Below, piece after piece: positions 18,441-30,930 of a stretch of 64,000 nt of DNA (within the stretch, counting starts at the first letter, position 1; each line of letters opens with the position of its first letter). Below the pieces are notes generated by a model. The model saw nothing but the letters and a program-made list of their open reading frames with translations, did not search any database and was not told the origin of the DNA. Position numbers and translations under genes: made by a program. The stretch spans positions 124,001-188,000 of the forward strand of contig JAPYKE020000279.1 in assembly GCA_028554795.2 (NCBI GenBank). Direction: 5' to 3'. Source of the stretch: Sinohyriopsis cumingii (Eukaryota; Mollusca; Bivalvia; Unionida; Unionidae).

Positions 18441-19829
18441 CTATATTTGTAGTGTCAAGGCTGGATGATATTCTAATGCCAAAGGAAGGTATGGCGTTTG
18501 GTTTATTTTCGTATAAAGTTTTGTATTTGGTTGAAAAACAGCCGAGAAAGCAGGATTCAGAGGGTTTGATTTTAATTTGAGAGCATACTGTGCGGAAAGC
18601 ATTTCTCTACGATGCGATAACGGTGGTTCATTCGCCTCAGCTAGAAGGCTTTCACACGGGGATGTTTTAAATGCTCCCAGAGCCAGTCTTATTCCCTGAT
18701 GATGAATTGGATCAAGCATTTTAAGATACGATTTTCTGGCTGAACCATACACAACGCAACCATAGTCCAGTTTGGAGCGAATAAACGTTCTGTATAAATT
18801 TAGGATGACTTTTCTATCAGCACCCCAGTCAGTGTGCGCTACTACTTTAAGTAGGTTAAGTGCTTTTAAGCATTTAGCTTTTAAGTTCTTTAGGTGTGGA
18901 ATAAAGGTCAGTTTTCTGTCAAAGATTATACCTAATAATTTGGTTTCCTCAACAACTGGAATAGGTGTTCCATCCAGCGTGAGGTTCGGTTCATCGTGAT
19001 GTTTTCGTAACTGACAGAAATGCATGCATACAGTTTTTAATTTCGAGAATTTGAAACCGTTTGCATTGGCCCAATTTTGAATTTTGTTTATATTTTGCTG
19101 CAGTTGTCTTTCAATTGTATGCATGTGCTTTGACCGATAACATATTAGAAAATCATCAACGTATAAAGAGCAATCCACACCAGGAGTCAAACACTTGGTG
19201 ATGCTATTAAGTTTGATGTTAAAGAGCGTCACAGATAAAATACTGCCCTGGGGCACACCCATCTCTTGCTCGTGCAGATCGGAGAGGGTAGAGCCCACTC
19301 GTACTTTGAATTCTCTGTCTGAGAGGAAGTTGGATATGAAAGAGGGCAGACGGCCTTTTCGACCTAGATCGTTCAGGTCATTTAGTATCCCGTACTTCCA
19401 TGTCGTGTCATAGGCCTTTTCTAAATCAAAGAAAACCGCTACTAAATGTTCTTTCTTAATAAATGCATCGCGAATAAATGTTTCCAGTCTAACCAGATGA
19501 TCATTGGTGCTCCGGCCATATCGAAAGCCACTTTGGAAAGGAGATATTAAATTGTTAGTTTCCAAATACCAGACAAGCCGAGAACTGATCATTCGTTCCA
19601 TTGTTTTGCACACACAGCTTGTGAGTGCAATTGGTCGATAGCTGTTGGGGTCTTCGCTATCTTTACCGGGTTTGGGGACTGGTATTACAGTTGCTTCTTT
19701 CCAGATTTTTGGTACATTACCAGTAATCCATAAATCATTGAAGAGTTTCAAAAGAGATGTTAAAGATGATTCTGGAAGGTGTTTCAAAAACTGGTAATGT
19801 ATTTCGTCAGGCCCAAGCGGAAGTATCAT
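18441..19829 (-). CDS. LINE reverse transcriptase, unit 2
   Basis: This 462-codon frame has the same sequence and the same out-of-frame tail as in unit 1. Confidence 0.92.
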   Translation of the reverse strand: MILPLGPDEIHYQFLKHLPESSLTSLLKLFNDLWITGNVPKIWKEATVIPVPKPGKDSEDPNSYRPIALTSCVCKTMERMISSRLVWYLETNNLISPFQSGFRYGRSTNDHLVRLETFIRDAFIKKEHLVAVFFDLEKAYDTTWKYGILNDLNDLGRKGRLPSFISNFLSDREFKVRVGSTLSDLHEQEMGVPQGSILSVTLFNIKLNSITKCLTPGVDCSLYVDDFLICYRSKHMHTIERQLQQNINKIQNWANANGFKFSKLKTVCMHFCQLRKHHDEPNLTLDGTPIPVVEETKLLGIIFDRKLTFIPHLKNLKAKCLKALNLLKVVAHTDWGADRKVILNLYRTFIRSKLDYGCVVYGSARKSYLKMLDPIHHQGIRLALGAFKTSPCESLLAEANEPPLSHRREMLSAQYALKLKSNPLNPAFSAVFQPNTKLYTKINQTPYLPLALEYHPALTLQI

Positions 19830-20295
19830 GGGCCTTATCTAAAGCCTCCCTAAGCTCCGATAGTGAGAACAATTGATTATAACTTTCCGAGTTGTTGGAT
19901 GTGAATTTTAAACGTGACTTTTCTTTTTGAGTTTTAAGTTTTCGGAAGGCTTCTGAATAATTAGATGATGAGGAATTTTTCGAGAAACTGTCAGCAAGAA
20001 TATTTGCAATGTCACGTTTTGAACTAAAGTTGTTATTGTTCAGTGTCAGATGTCGGAGAGGGTTTTGTTTTCTCTTTCCGTTTATTTTGCGTATAGTGTC
20101 CCAAACTTTCTTAACAGAGGAACGAGAGTTTAAAGAAGAAACATATTTCTTCCATGATGCTCTTTTACTTTCTTTGATTGTGCGGCGAGCTTTGGCCCGG
20201 ACAATGCGATATATATTTAAGTTTTCGGGCGTCGGGTGATTATTGAATTTTTTTAATGCTTCTCGGCGTTGCAGTATGGCTTCCTTACAATTCCT
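19807..20295 (-). pseudogene. LINE ORF2 connector, unit 2
   Basis: This connector is the same as in unit 1 and carries both flanking frame breaks. Confidence 0.85.
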
Positions 20296-21163
20296 TAGTG
20301 AGCCAAGGTTTTAGGGTTCTTATACAGTTTGTTGAGGACTTGGGGATAGATTCTTCTGCAATGGCGGTTAAAATAGATGTAAAATGCTGAATGGGATCGT
20401 TAACATTGAAAACTGTATCCTCATTCAGCCTAGTTTTACAGAGTGTTTCGAACTTGGCCCAGTCGGCCTTCTTTAAATTCCATTGTGGAATTACTTCATC
20501 AATTGTAGAGTTATGATTTACAAGGGAGATTGGGAAGTGATCGCTGCTGTGAAGGTCATCAGCGACCTTCCATTCATAGTCCAAAAGCAGCGAAGGAGAA
20601 CAAATTGTGAAATCGATGCATGTGTATGTACCCGTGCCTGGGTGTAAATATGTAGGTGTTTTGGTATTATATAGACACAGATCGTGTCTAGAAATAAGGT
20701 CTTCAACTTTGTGAGCTCTGTCACTTATATGATTCGATCCCCATAAAATGTTATGGGCATTAAAATCCCCGAGTAAAACAAATGGCGCGGGAAGCTGTTG
20801 AACAAGGTCGTCTAATTCGTTTGGTACTAGGTTAGTGTTTGGTGGTAAGTAAATAGAGCAAAATGTAATCACTCGATGTAGAGTGACGCTTACAGCAATG
20901 GCTTGTAAATTGGTATTTAAATGAATGAAGCTATGAGGAGCTCTGTTGTTCACAATAACAGAAACTCCTCCTGATGCCCTATCAACATTTGGAGAGCAGG
21001 TGTTAAACAGGGAGTAGTTTTTAAATGTGATATTGTCCGTATCTTTCAAGAATGTTTCTTGAAGGCATAGTACCGCAGGATCATGTTCGTTTAAAAGCAG
21101 GAGAATATCATTGTAATTTGCTTTAAGTCCTCGACAATTCCATTGTATGATAGTGTTTTTCAT
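20285..21163 (-). CDS. LINE APE-type endonuclease, unit 2
   Basis: This copy is identical to unit 1 in the protein, with a complete active site. Confidence 0.92.
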   Translation of the reverse strand: MKNTIIQWNCRGLKANYNDILLLLNEHDPAVLCLQETFLKDTDNITFKNYSLFNTCSPNVDRASGGVSVIVNNRAPHSFIHLNTNLQAIAVSVTLHRVITFCSIYLPPNTNLVPNELDDLVQQLPAPFVLLGDFNAHNILWGSNHISDRAHKVEDLISRHDLCLYNTKTPTYLHPGTGTYTCIDFTICSPSLLLDYEWKVADDLHSSDHFPISLVNHNSTIDEVIPQWNLKKADWAKFETLCKTRLNEDTVFNVNDPIQHFTSILTAIAEESIPKSSTNCIRTLKPWLTKEL

Positions 21164-21225
21164 TATAAATTTAAATGAAAGATTGTGGAGCTAGGTTAGA
21201 CCTTTCGCAGAGGGAATTTGTTTTG

Positions 21226-21534
21226 TTATTTATCTGGAGGAAGTACGGGGGTGAATTTTTTGTTTGTAGGTCTGGCGTTCCCTTGAGCGCATGGAGCAGA
21301 TTCTTCTGCATCCATGCTCTCAATGTCTCCAAACCTGTTATAAAGTTTGATGGGGTCATCTGACCCCTTTTGTTGCCTGTTTCCATGAGATTTATTTTTG
21401 TTTTTTGGTGATTTAGGTTGCTGGGTATTGCTGAATGTAGTTTGTGTAGATGCCGTGTTTCTCTGTGATTGGTAATGAGGGGTGTTTGAGCTTGGTGTTG
21501 AATCGGGTGCTTCTGTTTGATGGTTCCCTTGCTG
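21226..21534 (-). pseudogene. LINE ORF1 C-terminal remnant, unit 2
   Basis: This remnant is the same as in unit 1. Confidence 0.7.
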
Positions 21535-21618
21535 TCACTTCATTCAAAGGGTGTTGGAACTCTATTCATCACCATGGACACATTCAGAGTGTACCTTTTC
21601 ATCAGAGAGAATGCAGTT

Positions 21619-21647
21619 ATAATAATAATAATAATAATAATAATAAT
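21619..21647. repeat. (TAA)n microsatellite, unit 2
   Basis: The length is the same as in unit 1. Confidence 0.95.
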
Positions 21648-21733
21648 TAGAACTTTGTATAGCGCCTCATCTTTAGAAGCTCTAAGCGCTTTACAATATT
21701 AGACAACACCTATAAGATAAAAAAAACATATAA

Positions 21734-22029
21734 TGAAATGATTACAAAAACAAACACCATGAAATTAGAAAACATAAAAAACATGCTGAAAATATATAAG
21801 GTAGGAAACATTATTAGGCTTTAAGTTTGTTCTTGCAGTCGAAAGAAGTGAGTTTCGAGAGCACTCTTGAATGGGATCATTAATGAAATGATTACAAAAA
21901 CAAACACCATGAAATTAGAAAACATAAAAAACATGCTGAAAATATTTAAGGTAGGAAACATTATTAGGCTTTAAGTTTGTTCTTGCAGTCGAAATAAGTG
22001 AGTTTTGAGAGCACTCTTGAATGGGATCA
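21734..22029. repeat. 150-bp tandem duplication, unit 2
   Basis: This has the same two copies and the same three differences as unit 1. Confidence 0.93.
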
Positions 22030-23864
22030 CTGTGTCTTTGTGTCTAAGTTCAGTGGGCAATTCATTCGACGTTGCTGGGCCCTGGTATGCAAAAGAACGC
22101 TGTCCATATGTCTTTGTTTTCAAAGTGGGAATAATGAGTATAAATTATTTAGTTATAAATATTTTGTAAGGATCAAATAGACCGCACACAACAACTCCTT
22201 CGTAAATGGGTTAGAATTCTCGACCACCGGCATCTAGGTAGAATAAGAGATTTGATTATTGTGACAGTGGGCAAAAATATATAAAGTATGCTAAATAATG
22301 TACTCAGAGAATTTCCTTCTATTGAGTGTTGTTCACGTTAACGCCGTTATCGATCGATACACTGATTTTGATTTTGGTATTATTTATATTTTTCTGTGCA
22401 TATAGCCATATAAAAATTCGTTACATGTGAAAAGTGATGATATTTAGTGCGTGTAGACAATTTTGAATGATATGAAAGTCCAAGAGATGGAAGCTTACTA
22501 AAACAAGGTTAAGTAGATTGAGTTTATGACATGAATCGTTTCTCATTTAGTTGCATCTCAGTTAGTGATAACGAATATCTTAAGCTGACTATAGTCGTAT
22601 GACATGAACTGACTGGACATTCCTTTCCACTGCCATTTGTTTTTCTTCAGGTTGAAACAATAGATGCATTAATTGAGAAAAGGAAGGAATGATTGTAATT
22701 TATAAAAGGAAATATAAATGCATTGATTCCGGTTTAATAATAAATTAGTGATGTATATGTTCTTTTAAATGGTAATACAGACAAATGCAGTATAGTTGTT
22801 ATACAAATAGTAATTAAATATATTTAATAGATCAAAAGATCAAAATGAGCATTTCAATATTTCTTATTCCCATACCAAAAAGCGAAATTTTTTAGAATGT
22901 TTTTGGAAGTAAGCAAAGGGCTTCGAATCTCATTGATCAGACAGTATTTGTAGCTAAAAGCAGGTAGAAATTAGACAAATTTTGAACTTTGAAATGTGAT
23001 GGTATTGGGTCAACAATTTGGCCTCATTACTATCTCAGTGATTCCTATGTCTTTTTTTTCAATCCACAATGCCTAACAAGAAACTTAGATAACTAGGCGC
23101 TGAAATCGGTTTACTCTCTCTCTCTCTTTCTCCTCCGTGTGCTGAACGCACCCATACCTTCTAAGACTAAAAATTCACTCTAGCTTTGAGTTTTTGTACA
23201 GTTCCTTTGTATATGGCGCTTCGAACTGTTCTTAGATATCAAACAAATACTTACAAAATTACCCGTGTGAAATATAAAATAACCGCATTGTTGACGGATA
23301 AATTTAAGAGGACAAGCGGAATACCATTGATGCACCTTCTGCTGTTAATCCATTTTTGTTCATCGTATTTCGTCATTACTGCCATTCATAAGTTGCATAC
23401 ATTTGGTCCATTATATCAATCAATAGTCAGATCTTTCATACTAAGCAAAAAAGTAGGATATGTTTCCAGAGTAACGTCGAAAATTAGCACTGTCTGAATC
23501 AACATGCAAAACAAGCCGCAATCAAGCTGAAATATGAATCAAAGGCTTTTTATGGTACAGTTTAATAAGGACATTTCTTAATTTTCGCCAACCCAAAAGT
23601 GTGCCGCACTAAGTTTTCAACGTTATAGTACATCATAAATATAGTGAATATTTACGAGAATTTGAAGTAGTTAGTTTTAAGATAGACATACTGATACATA
23701 TTGGAGTAGTAGCACTCTGGCGACAACAATGACGCTCGGGCGACAATGGGAACTAACATTACGCCTCTAGTTTGAAAACTAACACTCCCTCGTCAATTTA
23801 ACATGAACCATATGTTTAACATTAGTATGACATTCTGACCTCAAGGGAAAGGATAATGTTGAAC

Positions 23865-24781
23865 ATGTCCATGTGTTAAATGAGCATCAGTATTTACAAA
23901 GGGGAAATGCAATGTTCAAACCACGTCTACTAACCAATGCAAACTTTTGACTGAGCAACATACATTCATCTTCTGAGTCACACCAACATTTACTAACCAT
24001 CACGCCGCTTAAACTCACCAGCACCTAATCTCCACTTGAACAACACATACTCACGAACATGCCGTTTTGGTTGCCCAAACCCAAACTTATTAATAAACGA
24101 CAAAGCAATGGGATGCTAACACATACACACAACCATCCATGAAAGGGTAGAAATGATCATGCACACACATCAACAGAAGCAGCCATGAATAGCAGTACTG
24201 CTCATATACTGTATATAGAAACATATTTAATTACTATCGTACATCTAGTGAAAGGAAAGAAATATGTAAGAGTGCTTTCATATATATACAAAGTTACTAA
24301 TATATCTCTAAAGGGTAAGATTATCCATTCACTATGCACACAAACTTGCTACCACACTAAAGGCAACGGGCATTCATACACAAAACACATATAGTTATAT
24401 CCTGATTTGAGTGGGACGTCGTTTAGGCCACCAAGTTAATAGTAATCCCTACGCATTATTTGTCCTACATAAAACCCACCTTGGATAAGAAAAGAACATA
24501 TTTAGAAGGAACTGACCTTGCCGTTCTGAAGTATTGGTTGCATCAAAATCAATGAAAGATATCCAGTATTCGACAGCAGTGTCTTGGTATTTAATCGGAA
24601 CTATACAGTATTGTGCTGACATGCTATTACACCGAATGCATACAGACATACATAATGATTGTAGAGAATTATGTCACCAACAGAAAACGTAGTACTTAAA
24701 CAAATGACCCCAAACTTAGATAATCTGATTATAAGAGGTAATTCTGGAGTTGTTTAATACATTTCGAGTATCCATAGTCGA
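23865..24781. repeat. Direct repeat A, unit 2
   Basis: This copy has the same variants as unit 1 at every A/A' diagnostic site inspected. Confidence 0.95.
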
Positions 24782-27516
24782 CTCCATGGACTGCTTGAGG
24801 GCCGAATGAGGCCTTGCTCTAGCATTTCATCCAATATTGCTTTTACCTCTTTCCGTTGCGCGAAAGGTATTCTATATGGCCGTTGTTTAATTGGTGTCTC
24901 CGAAGTTGTCTTTATACTGTGAGTTAAGATGTTTGTTCGACCAGGCCTAGTTGTTAGAACATCCTGAAATTCATTGCAAAGATTTCTAATATCCTCTCGT
25001 TGGTCTTTTGTCAAGTTTACCCCCAGCTTAACGCCAGCATCACCTTCACCTGCTCTTGGAGGAAAGTCAATATCCACACCATCGTTCTCGTCTGCCTTCG
25101 TCGCCAGCAGCACAGCACGCTTGTATCCACGCAGCAAGTTTATATGATAGGTAACTGTACCGCGCCTACCGGGTACAGATACCTGGTAGTTAACATCGTT
25201 TACCTTCCGGACCACACGATAAGGTCCCTGCCATTGTGCCTTCATCTTGGACGAACTTGATGGCAAGAGAATGAGGACTTCATCTCCAGGACTGAATTCT
25301 CGTGTTTTCGTGTGACGATCATACAGTGCCTTGATTTTCTTTTGGCGATCCAACAGATTATCTTTGACAAGAGCCCCGATGTCAGCCAACTTCTCACGCA
25401 TTTTCACAACATTCTCCACAGTTGACTTCCTTACATCTTCCTCTCCTGTAAACAAGCCTTGTAAAATCTGCATTGGCCCCCTAACTGGCCAACCATACAT
25501 CTCTAAGGGTGCAAATCCAGTTTCCTCATGTGGGACTTCGCGGTATGCAAACAACAAAAATGGCAACATCTCATCCCATTCATTCTTGTTGTCTATACAG
25601 AACTTCCGCAACATTGACTTCAAGGTCCCGTTAAAACGTTCTACTTTTCCATTTGCTTGCGGGTGATACGGCGTTGTTGTAACTCCACGAATACCCACTA
25701 GTTCATACAGCTGTTTCAATAAGGTGCTAGTGAAGTTGGTCCCTTTGTCTGTTAATATGACCCTTGGAAAACCAACACGGCTAAACAGCTCAATCAGTGC
25801 TCTAGCTACATTAGTTGCCTCCATATCCTTCAAAGGAAAAGCTTCGGGATACCTCGTTGCATCATCAACAACCGTCAGAATGTATTTGCGTCCAGACTTC
25901 GTTCTAGATAACGGTCCAACAATATCCATTGCAATTTTTGAGAACGGTTCTGTTATCACCGGTGGGCATACCAGTGGTGCTTTCTCACCTGCAGTCTGTT
26001 TTGCTGTCATCTGGCATTCATGACACGATGTACAATATCTTTTTACATCGGAAAACATTCCAGGCCAAAAGAACGATTGGAGAATCCTCTCTTTTGTTTT
26101 CTCCAAACCCAGGTGACCTGCAAGGGGTCGATCATGTGCCAGCTCCATTACCATTTTCCGTAATCCTGCTGGTACAACTATTTGCTCCCCTCCATGTGAA
26201 CCATCACCAGATTGCCATTTCCGTCGCAAAATATCATTCTCCCAGAAGAATGCCATTGGCTCCTCCTCAGCCTCTTCACGAGTAGCAAAGGACTTCTCTC
26301 TAATACTTTGCAGTGAAATATCCGCAATCTGTAGTTTCGACAACATGTCCGCATTCATTGCTGAAAGTTCGTCAACTTCAATGTCATCACGCTGATCAGG
26401 ATCTTCTGTCTCGATGCTGTTGTTGACAAAGTCATTCTTACCCTCATGCTCACATTGATCAGTATTTTCCACAGCCCTCTCATCGTCGAGTCCTTTTAAC
26501 ATCGACCTCGTAACAACAAATGACCCTTTCTTGCTAAGTATATCCATCCCCAATAGGGCTTCAGCGGCTAGATTTGAAACAAGACCCACTTGCGCTGGTC
26601 CCTTATAATATGTAGTGTCGATATTTACCACAGCCAACTGTGCGGTAAATGGCTGACCCACTGCTGTGTATAACTTAACCTTGTGCCCCTCCAGCTTGCA
26701 ACTCTCATCAACAAGATCTTCTCTTATCAAGGCCATATCTGATCCAGTGTCCTTCACAAACATGATCTCGCGCCCATTCACACATCCTGTTTCTGAAATA
26801 AACTTTTCACCAATTGTTGGCTTAACAAAACAAGTTGCCGGATTGCCACGATATTTCATGTCATCTGTTGGACAATACCTTGCAATATGTCCCCATTGTT
26901 TGCATCGATAACATTGCCTATTCTTCTGCTTGGACTGGTCTTTTATCGATGTTAGTTTTGCTTGCTGCTGTAAGTTCTGACAATTCATCTTGTTACTATT
27001 TACATTTATATTTTGATGAAACTTAATCCGCTGCCCTTGCTGTTGTAAATTTGTGGGAATATAATCTTCCGCGGCCTCTACGACTGGACTAGAGCCCTTG
27101 TTCCTCCTAATCCACTGTGCTTGATCTTGTGGCAAGGCTTTCAAGAAAAATTCCTCACGAAGACAAATAACTGGGTCATGATCTTCCAAGAAACGCTTTA
27201 TGTGCTGATCAATCCTGGCCATCAGACCACGATACGTCTCAGTGCTTTCCTTCTTCATGCTCAACAGTGCCGTGAAATGTTCATGCGGTCTCTTTCCAAA
27301 ACGATCAATCAGTCCTTTCCTGAGTTCCAGGTAATCACCACAAGCTTGAGTTGCAACATATCTAGCCTCCCCTGTCAACAGAGTTCTTAGCTGTAATACT
27401 TTCAACTCGTCAGACCAATTGGCATGTTTTGCAATTGATTCAAACTCTGCCAGGAAAGTCACAATATCCTCTCCTCGTTCATGGTCATATGCATGTAGCT
27501 TTACTTTTAATGGCAT
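24754..27516 (-). CDS. Gypsy fossil Gag-protease-integrase frame, unit 2
   Basis: This 920-codon frame is the same as in unit 1. It belongs to an incomplete element. Confidence 0.92.
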   Translation of the reverse strand: MPLKVKLHAYDHERGEDIVTFLAEFESIAKHANWSDELKVLQLRTLLTGEARYVATQACGDYLELRKGLIDRFGKRPHEHFTALLSMKKESTETYRGLMARIDQHIKRFLEDHDPVICLREEFFLKALPQDQAQWIRRNKGSSPVVEAAEDYIPTNLQQQGQRIKFHQNINVNSNKMNCQNLQQQAKLTSIKDQSKQKNRQCYRCKQWGHIARYCPTDDMKYRGNPATCFVKPTIGEKFISETGCVNGREIMFVKDTGSDMALIREDLVDESCKLEGHKVKLYTAVGQPFTAQLAVVNIDTTYYKGPAQVGLVSNLAAEALLGMDILSKKGSFVVTRSMLKGLDDERAVENTDQCEHEGKNDFVNNSIETEDPDQRDDIEVDELSAMNADMLSKLQIADISLQSIREKSFATREEAEEEPMAFFWENDILRRKWQSGDGSHGGEQIVVPAGLRKMVMELAHDRPLAGHLGLEKTKERILQSFFWPGMFSDVKRYCTSCHECQMTAKQTAGEKAPLVCPPVITEPFSKIAMDIVGPLSRTKSGRKYILTVVDDATRYPEAFPLKDMEATNVARALIELFSRVGFPRVILTDKGTNFTSTLLKQLYELVGIRGVTTTPYHPQANGKVERFNGTLKSMLRKFCIDNKNEWDEMLPFLLFAYREVPHEETGFAPLEMYGWPVRGPMQILQGLFTGEEDVRKSTVENVVKMREKLADIGALVKDNLLDRQKKIKALYDRHTKTREFSPGDEVLILLPSSSSKMKAQWQGPYRVVRKVNDVNYQVSVPGRRGTVTYHINLLRGYKRAVLLATKADENDGVDIDFPPRAGEGDAGVKLGVNLTKDQREDIRNLCNEFQDVLTTRPGRTNILTHSIKTTSETPIKQRPYRIPFAQRKEVKAILDEMLEQGLIRPSSSPWSRLWILEMY

Positions 27517-27525
27517 TGAAGATGT

Positions 27526-27849
27526 TTATTCAGTCGTGTTTTCTTGACGTTTTACTTTTTCTAACTCAATTTCCAAACGCTTCATTTCTAATCTTAATTT
27601 CTTTCTTTCCGTTTCCCATTCAAACTCCTGTCTTAATTCAAATTCTCTTTCATTTTTCTTTGCGCTAGTTTTTCGCTTTGTTTCCTTGGGTGGTTGCATG
27701 TGCTCAAGGTTAAGTTCCTCTTCATACTCCATAACTTCATTATCTGTAAATTCCATCAAATTCTGTGCTGCCGCTTTTCTTCGTGGTCGTCCTGAAGCAA
27801 CCGTGGCTCCCTCAACTTCGACATCATCAGCAACCGACATAATGACCAA
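27526..27849 (-). CDS. Gypsy fossil Gag N-terminal coiled-coil frame, unit 2
   Basis: This frame is the same as in unit 1. Confidence 0.75.
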   Translation of the reverse strand: MVIMSVADDVEVEGATVASGRPRRKAAAQNLMEFTDNEVMEYEEELNLEHMQPPKETKRKTSAKKNEREFELRQEFEWETERKKLRLEMKRLEIELEKVKRQENTTE

Positions 27850-28136
27850 CTATATGTACGTACTGTAAGTTCTATCACTGTATTCACAGCCACTGGACTA
27901 GCTTTAATTATCTACGAGTTTCTGGGCTTACACGTGTACACTCGTTACAGTGATACACACTTTGCACTTAGCAATTAACAACTGTACGTTATACACACAG
28001 TACAACCAGTCACTGCTAATATCACAGATTCACTGAATTCACAGCTTTCAGAATTGTCAAACACAATTCCAACGTATTGAAAAAAATTCCAAATAATTCA
28101 CACAGGATTTTGGAATCCGTACCGCTGCCACCAAAA

Positions 28137-28497
28137 TGTTACATTCGGGTTCAAAGGACACACAAACACCAAGTAAGGGTCCTACAACTTTATGTAAAAT
28201 AAAGCTAAAATCTTAAAAAATAAACTAGAAAAAAAGTGTTCATTACAGTACCAAGCCCAGCTAAAAACTGCTTGCTCTATCACTCTGCTCTTGTTTTAGT
28301 AAGGGTTAGACACATGGAATTCTAATTAAATTAACATTTGTGCCTTATCCAGGCCCAGATAGCCATGGGAAGATAAACAACAGCACTGAACCTGTTGACA
28401 GTCTCTGGTATCAAATATCCAGAATGCTGGGAATAATGTTCTGCTGTCACTACTAACAATTAGATTCTGCTAGAATATGATACAGGCCCTTATAACA
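28137..28497 (-). repeat. Single LTR of the Gypsy fossil, unit 2
   Basis: The ends and length are the same as in unit 1. Confidence 0.88.
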
Positions 28498-29416
28498 ATG
28501 TCCATGTGTTAAATGAGCATCAGTATTTACAAAGGGGAAATGCAATGTTCAAACCACGTCTACTAACCAACGCAAACTTTTGACTGAGCAACATACATTC
28601 ATCTTCTGAGTCACACCAACATTTACTAACCATCACGCCGCTTAAACTCACCAGCACCTAATCTCCACTTGAACAACACATACTCACGAACATGCCGTTT
28701 TGGTTGCCCAAACCCAAACTTATTAATAAACGACAAAGCAATGGGATGCTAACACATACACACAACCATCCATGAAAGGGTAGAAATGATCATGCACACA
28801 CATCAACAGAAGCAGCCATGAATAGTGTTGTACTGCTCATATACTGTATATAGAAACATATTTAATTACTATCGTACATCTAGTGAAAGGAAAGAAATAT
28901 GTAGGAGTGCTTTCATATATATACAAAGTTACTAATATATCTCTAAAGGGTAAGATTATCCATTCACTATGCACACAAACTTGCTACCACACTAAAGGCA
29001 ACGGGCACTCATACACAAAACACATATAGTTATATCCTGATTTGAGTGGGACGTCGTTTAGGCCACCAAGTTAATAGTAATTCCTACGCATTATTTGTCC
29101 TACATAAAACCCACCTTAGATAAGAAAAGAACATATTTAGAAGGAACTGACATGGCCGTTCTGAAGTATTGGTTGCAGCAAAATCAATGAAAGATATCCA
29201 GTATTCGACAGCAGTGTCTTGGTATTTAATCGGAACTATACAGTATTGTGCTGACATGCTATTACACCGAATGCATACAGACATACATAATGATTGTAGA
29301 GAATTATGTCACCAACAGAAAACGTAGTACTTAAACAAATGACCCCAAACTTAGATAATCTGATTGTAAGAGGTAATTCTGGAGTTGTTTAATACATTTC
29401 GAGTATCCATAGTCGA
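28498..29416. repeat. Direct repeat A', unit 2
   Basis: This copy is the same as in unit 1. Confidence 0.95.
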
Positions 29417-29481
29417 TTAGAGAACAATGATATGTAGAAAATGGCAATTTTCTTTAGCACAGCATCAACGAATTTTGTAAA

Positions 29482-29503
29482 CATGCCCAAAGATCGGGGC
29501 ATG
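29482..29503. other. Hairpin across the unit 2/3 boundary
   Basis: The seven-base stem is the same as at 14739. Confidence 0.7.
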
Positions 29504-29842
29504 CTGATTGGTTTTAGTTTTGCGACTCAACTGCCTGTCCCCATTCTCGCTTGGACAGCTAATAGCTGCTTAATCATCGTACCTCTCCTGCGCTTTTAAA
29601 GATACTGTATGAATAGCATGGTGGTATAGTTTATGTGTGCAGTTAGCTTTCATGGAAATCGCATGTAAGATACAAATGACGTTTCATACGCAATGCCAGC
29701 ATCATTGGTAACAAAGTTGTAATAAAAACATAGCCATAAAATAAAAGATACAAGTCCTCTGTCTCCCCAGGATTCTTATGATCGTGGTGAATCATGTGTT
29801 ACCTCTCTTTCTATATCATTCTCTCTCAATCACTCTCTCACA

Positions 29843-29846
<4 letters not shown>

Positions 29847-29873
<27 letters not shown>
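29847..29873. repeat. (CT)n microsatellite, unit 3
   Basis: The run is 27 bases, as in unit 1. Confidence 0.97.
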
Positions 29874-30125
29874 CTTGTATATCATGGAAATTGGTCCCGA
29901 AGCTCGAGATGATTAATGAAAATGAAGATCGTTGCCAAACGGTCAGTTTAACTATTTCGATGTCAAACGGCAATCAGTTCCAAAGTAGAACCGTAAGAAA
30001 ATAATTGTCACAGATAATAAGAACCAACATTTTTTGACATTGTTGCTAGTTTCATGGCGCATTTGCCTGAATTAAGCTGTCCATTTCTTCTATGATTCAT
30101 CAGAATTGTCTCGATCCTTGTTATG

Positions 30126-30930
30126 CTTGCCAATGCGAAAACTCATTGTCTAGGAGAATGTCCTGCCAACTTATCCTCTGTGTTTTCTTCATGCAGCCAA
30201 TGTGAAAATAGTTCAGCTTTTTGGCATGACGTCTGTATACCATTCGAATTTATCGTGCATACAGCAGGGTCGGCATTACAATAGCTTTGTTGACATTTAG
30301 GCTTGTTTGCAGATTGATCCCTATGCGCTCTTCTAATTTGCTTATAGTCTGCCAAAGACCACATTTACTTGAGCCGTTTCGGTGTTGCTTTCATCATAGA
30401 TGTGAATTGCACCTGACAGTGTACTGCTGAGTTAGTTGAACTTATCCACTACCTCGAGAGTTTAGCCATTTTACTGTGATGGTAGGTTCTACATAAGGCT
30501 TTCCTGTTGTAGGTTGGTTTAGCACCAATGTCCTACTTATACTGATTGTGAGAGCAACACTGTTTCAAGCTGAAGCGAATTAGTCTATACAAATATTGGT
30601 CCCAAGCCCGAGTCGTTCTGGAGGTTGGCCAGGATTTTTTTTTAGGGTGGCAAAACTTATCAGAAGGTGGAAATGGAGTCGTGAGACTCAGAAAGAATAT
30701 ATTGTAGGGTCGGGGCCAAAAGAGGTTGGTAACCATTGCCATACATATTTTTGCATAACAGACACAGATTTGGGATTCAAGAACAGTCACTGTCTTTAAC
30801 ATTTTGCCTTTAGTCTCCTCCAACTGAATGGAATGCCATCAATTCGGTACCTGATATCAACCCTTTTGTCACAGCCACGGTAAGCACCAGTAAGCATAAC
30901 AGCGAACATCATACTGAAGAGGGGCTTCTT
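30126..30930 (-). pseudogene. Decayed RTE-like LINE RT fragment, unit 3
   Basis: This copy is the same as in unit 1, with no difference noticed. It is non-functional. Confidence 0.82.

Larger units (their letters stand above)
17205..21618 (-). mobile_element. I/Nimb-like LINE, unit 2
   Basis: This copy looks identical to the unit 1 copy, with the same frame breaks and the short RNase H motif. Confidence 0.93.
24782..28497 (-). mobile_element. Gmr1-like Ty3/Gypsy fossil, unit 2
   Basis: This copy has the same parts and boundaries as in unit 1. It is incomplete. Confidence 0.93.
14744..29486. repeat. Tandem array unit 2 (14,743 bp)
   Basis: This full repeat has the same length and the same order of parts as unit 1. 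Every long reading frame in it has the same length and the same sequence as its partner 14,743 bp to the left. It is the unit closest to unit 1. Confidence 0.97.
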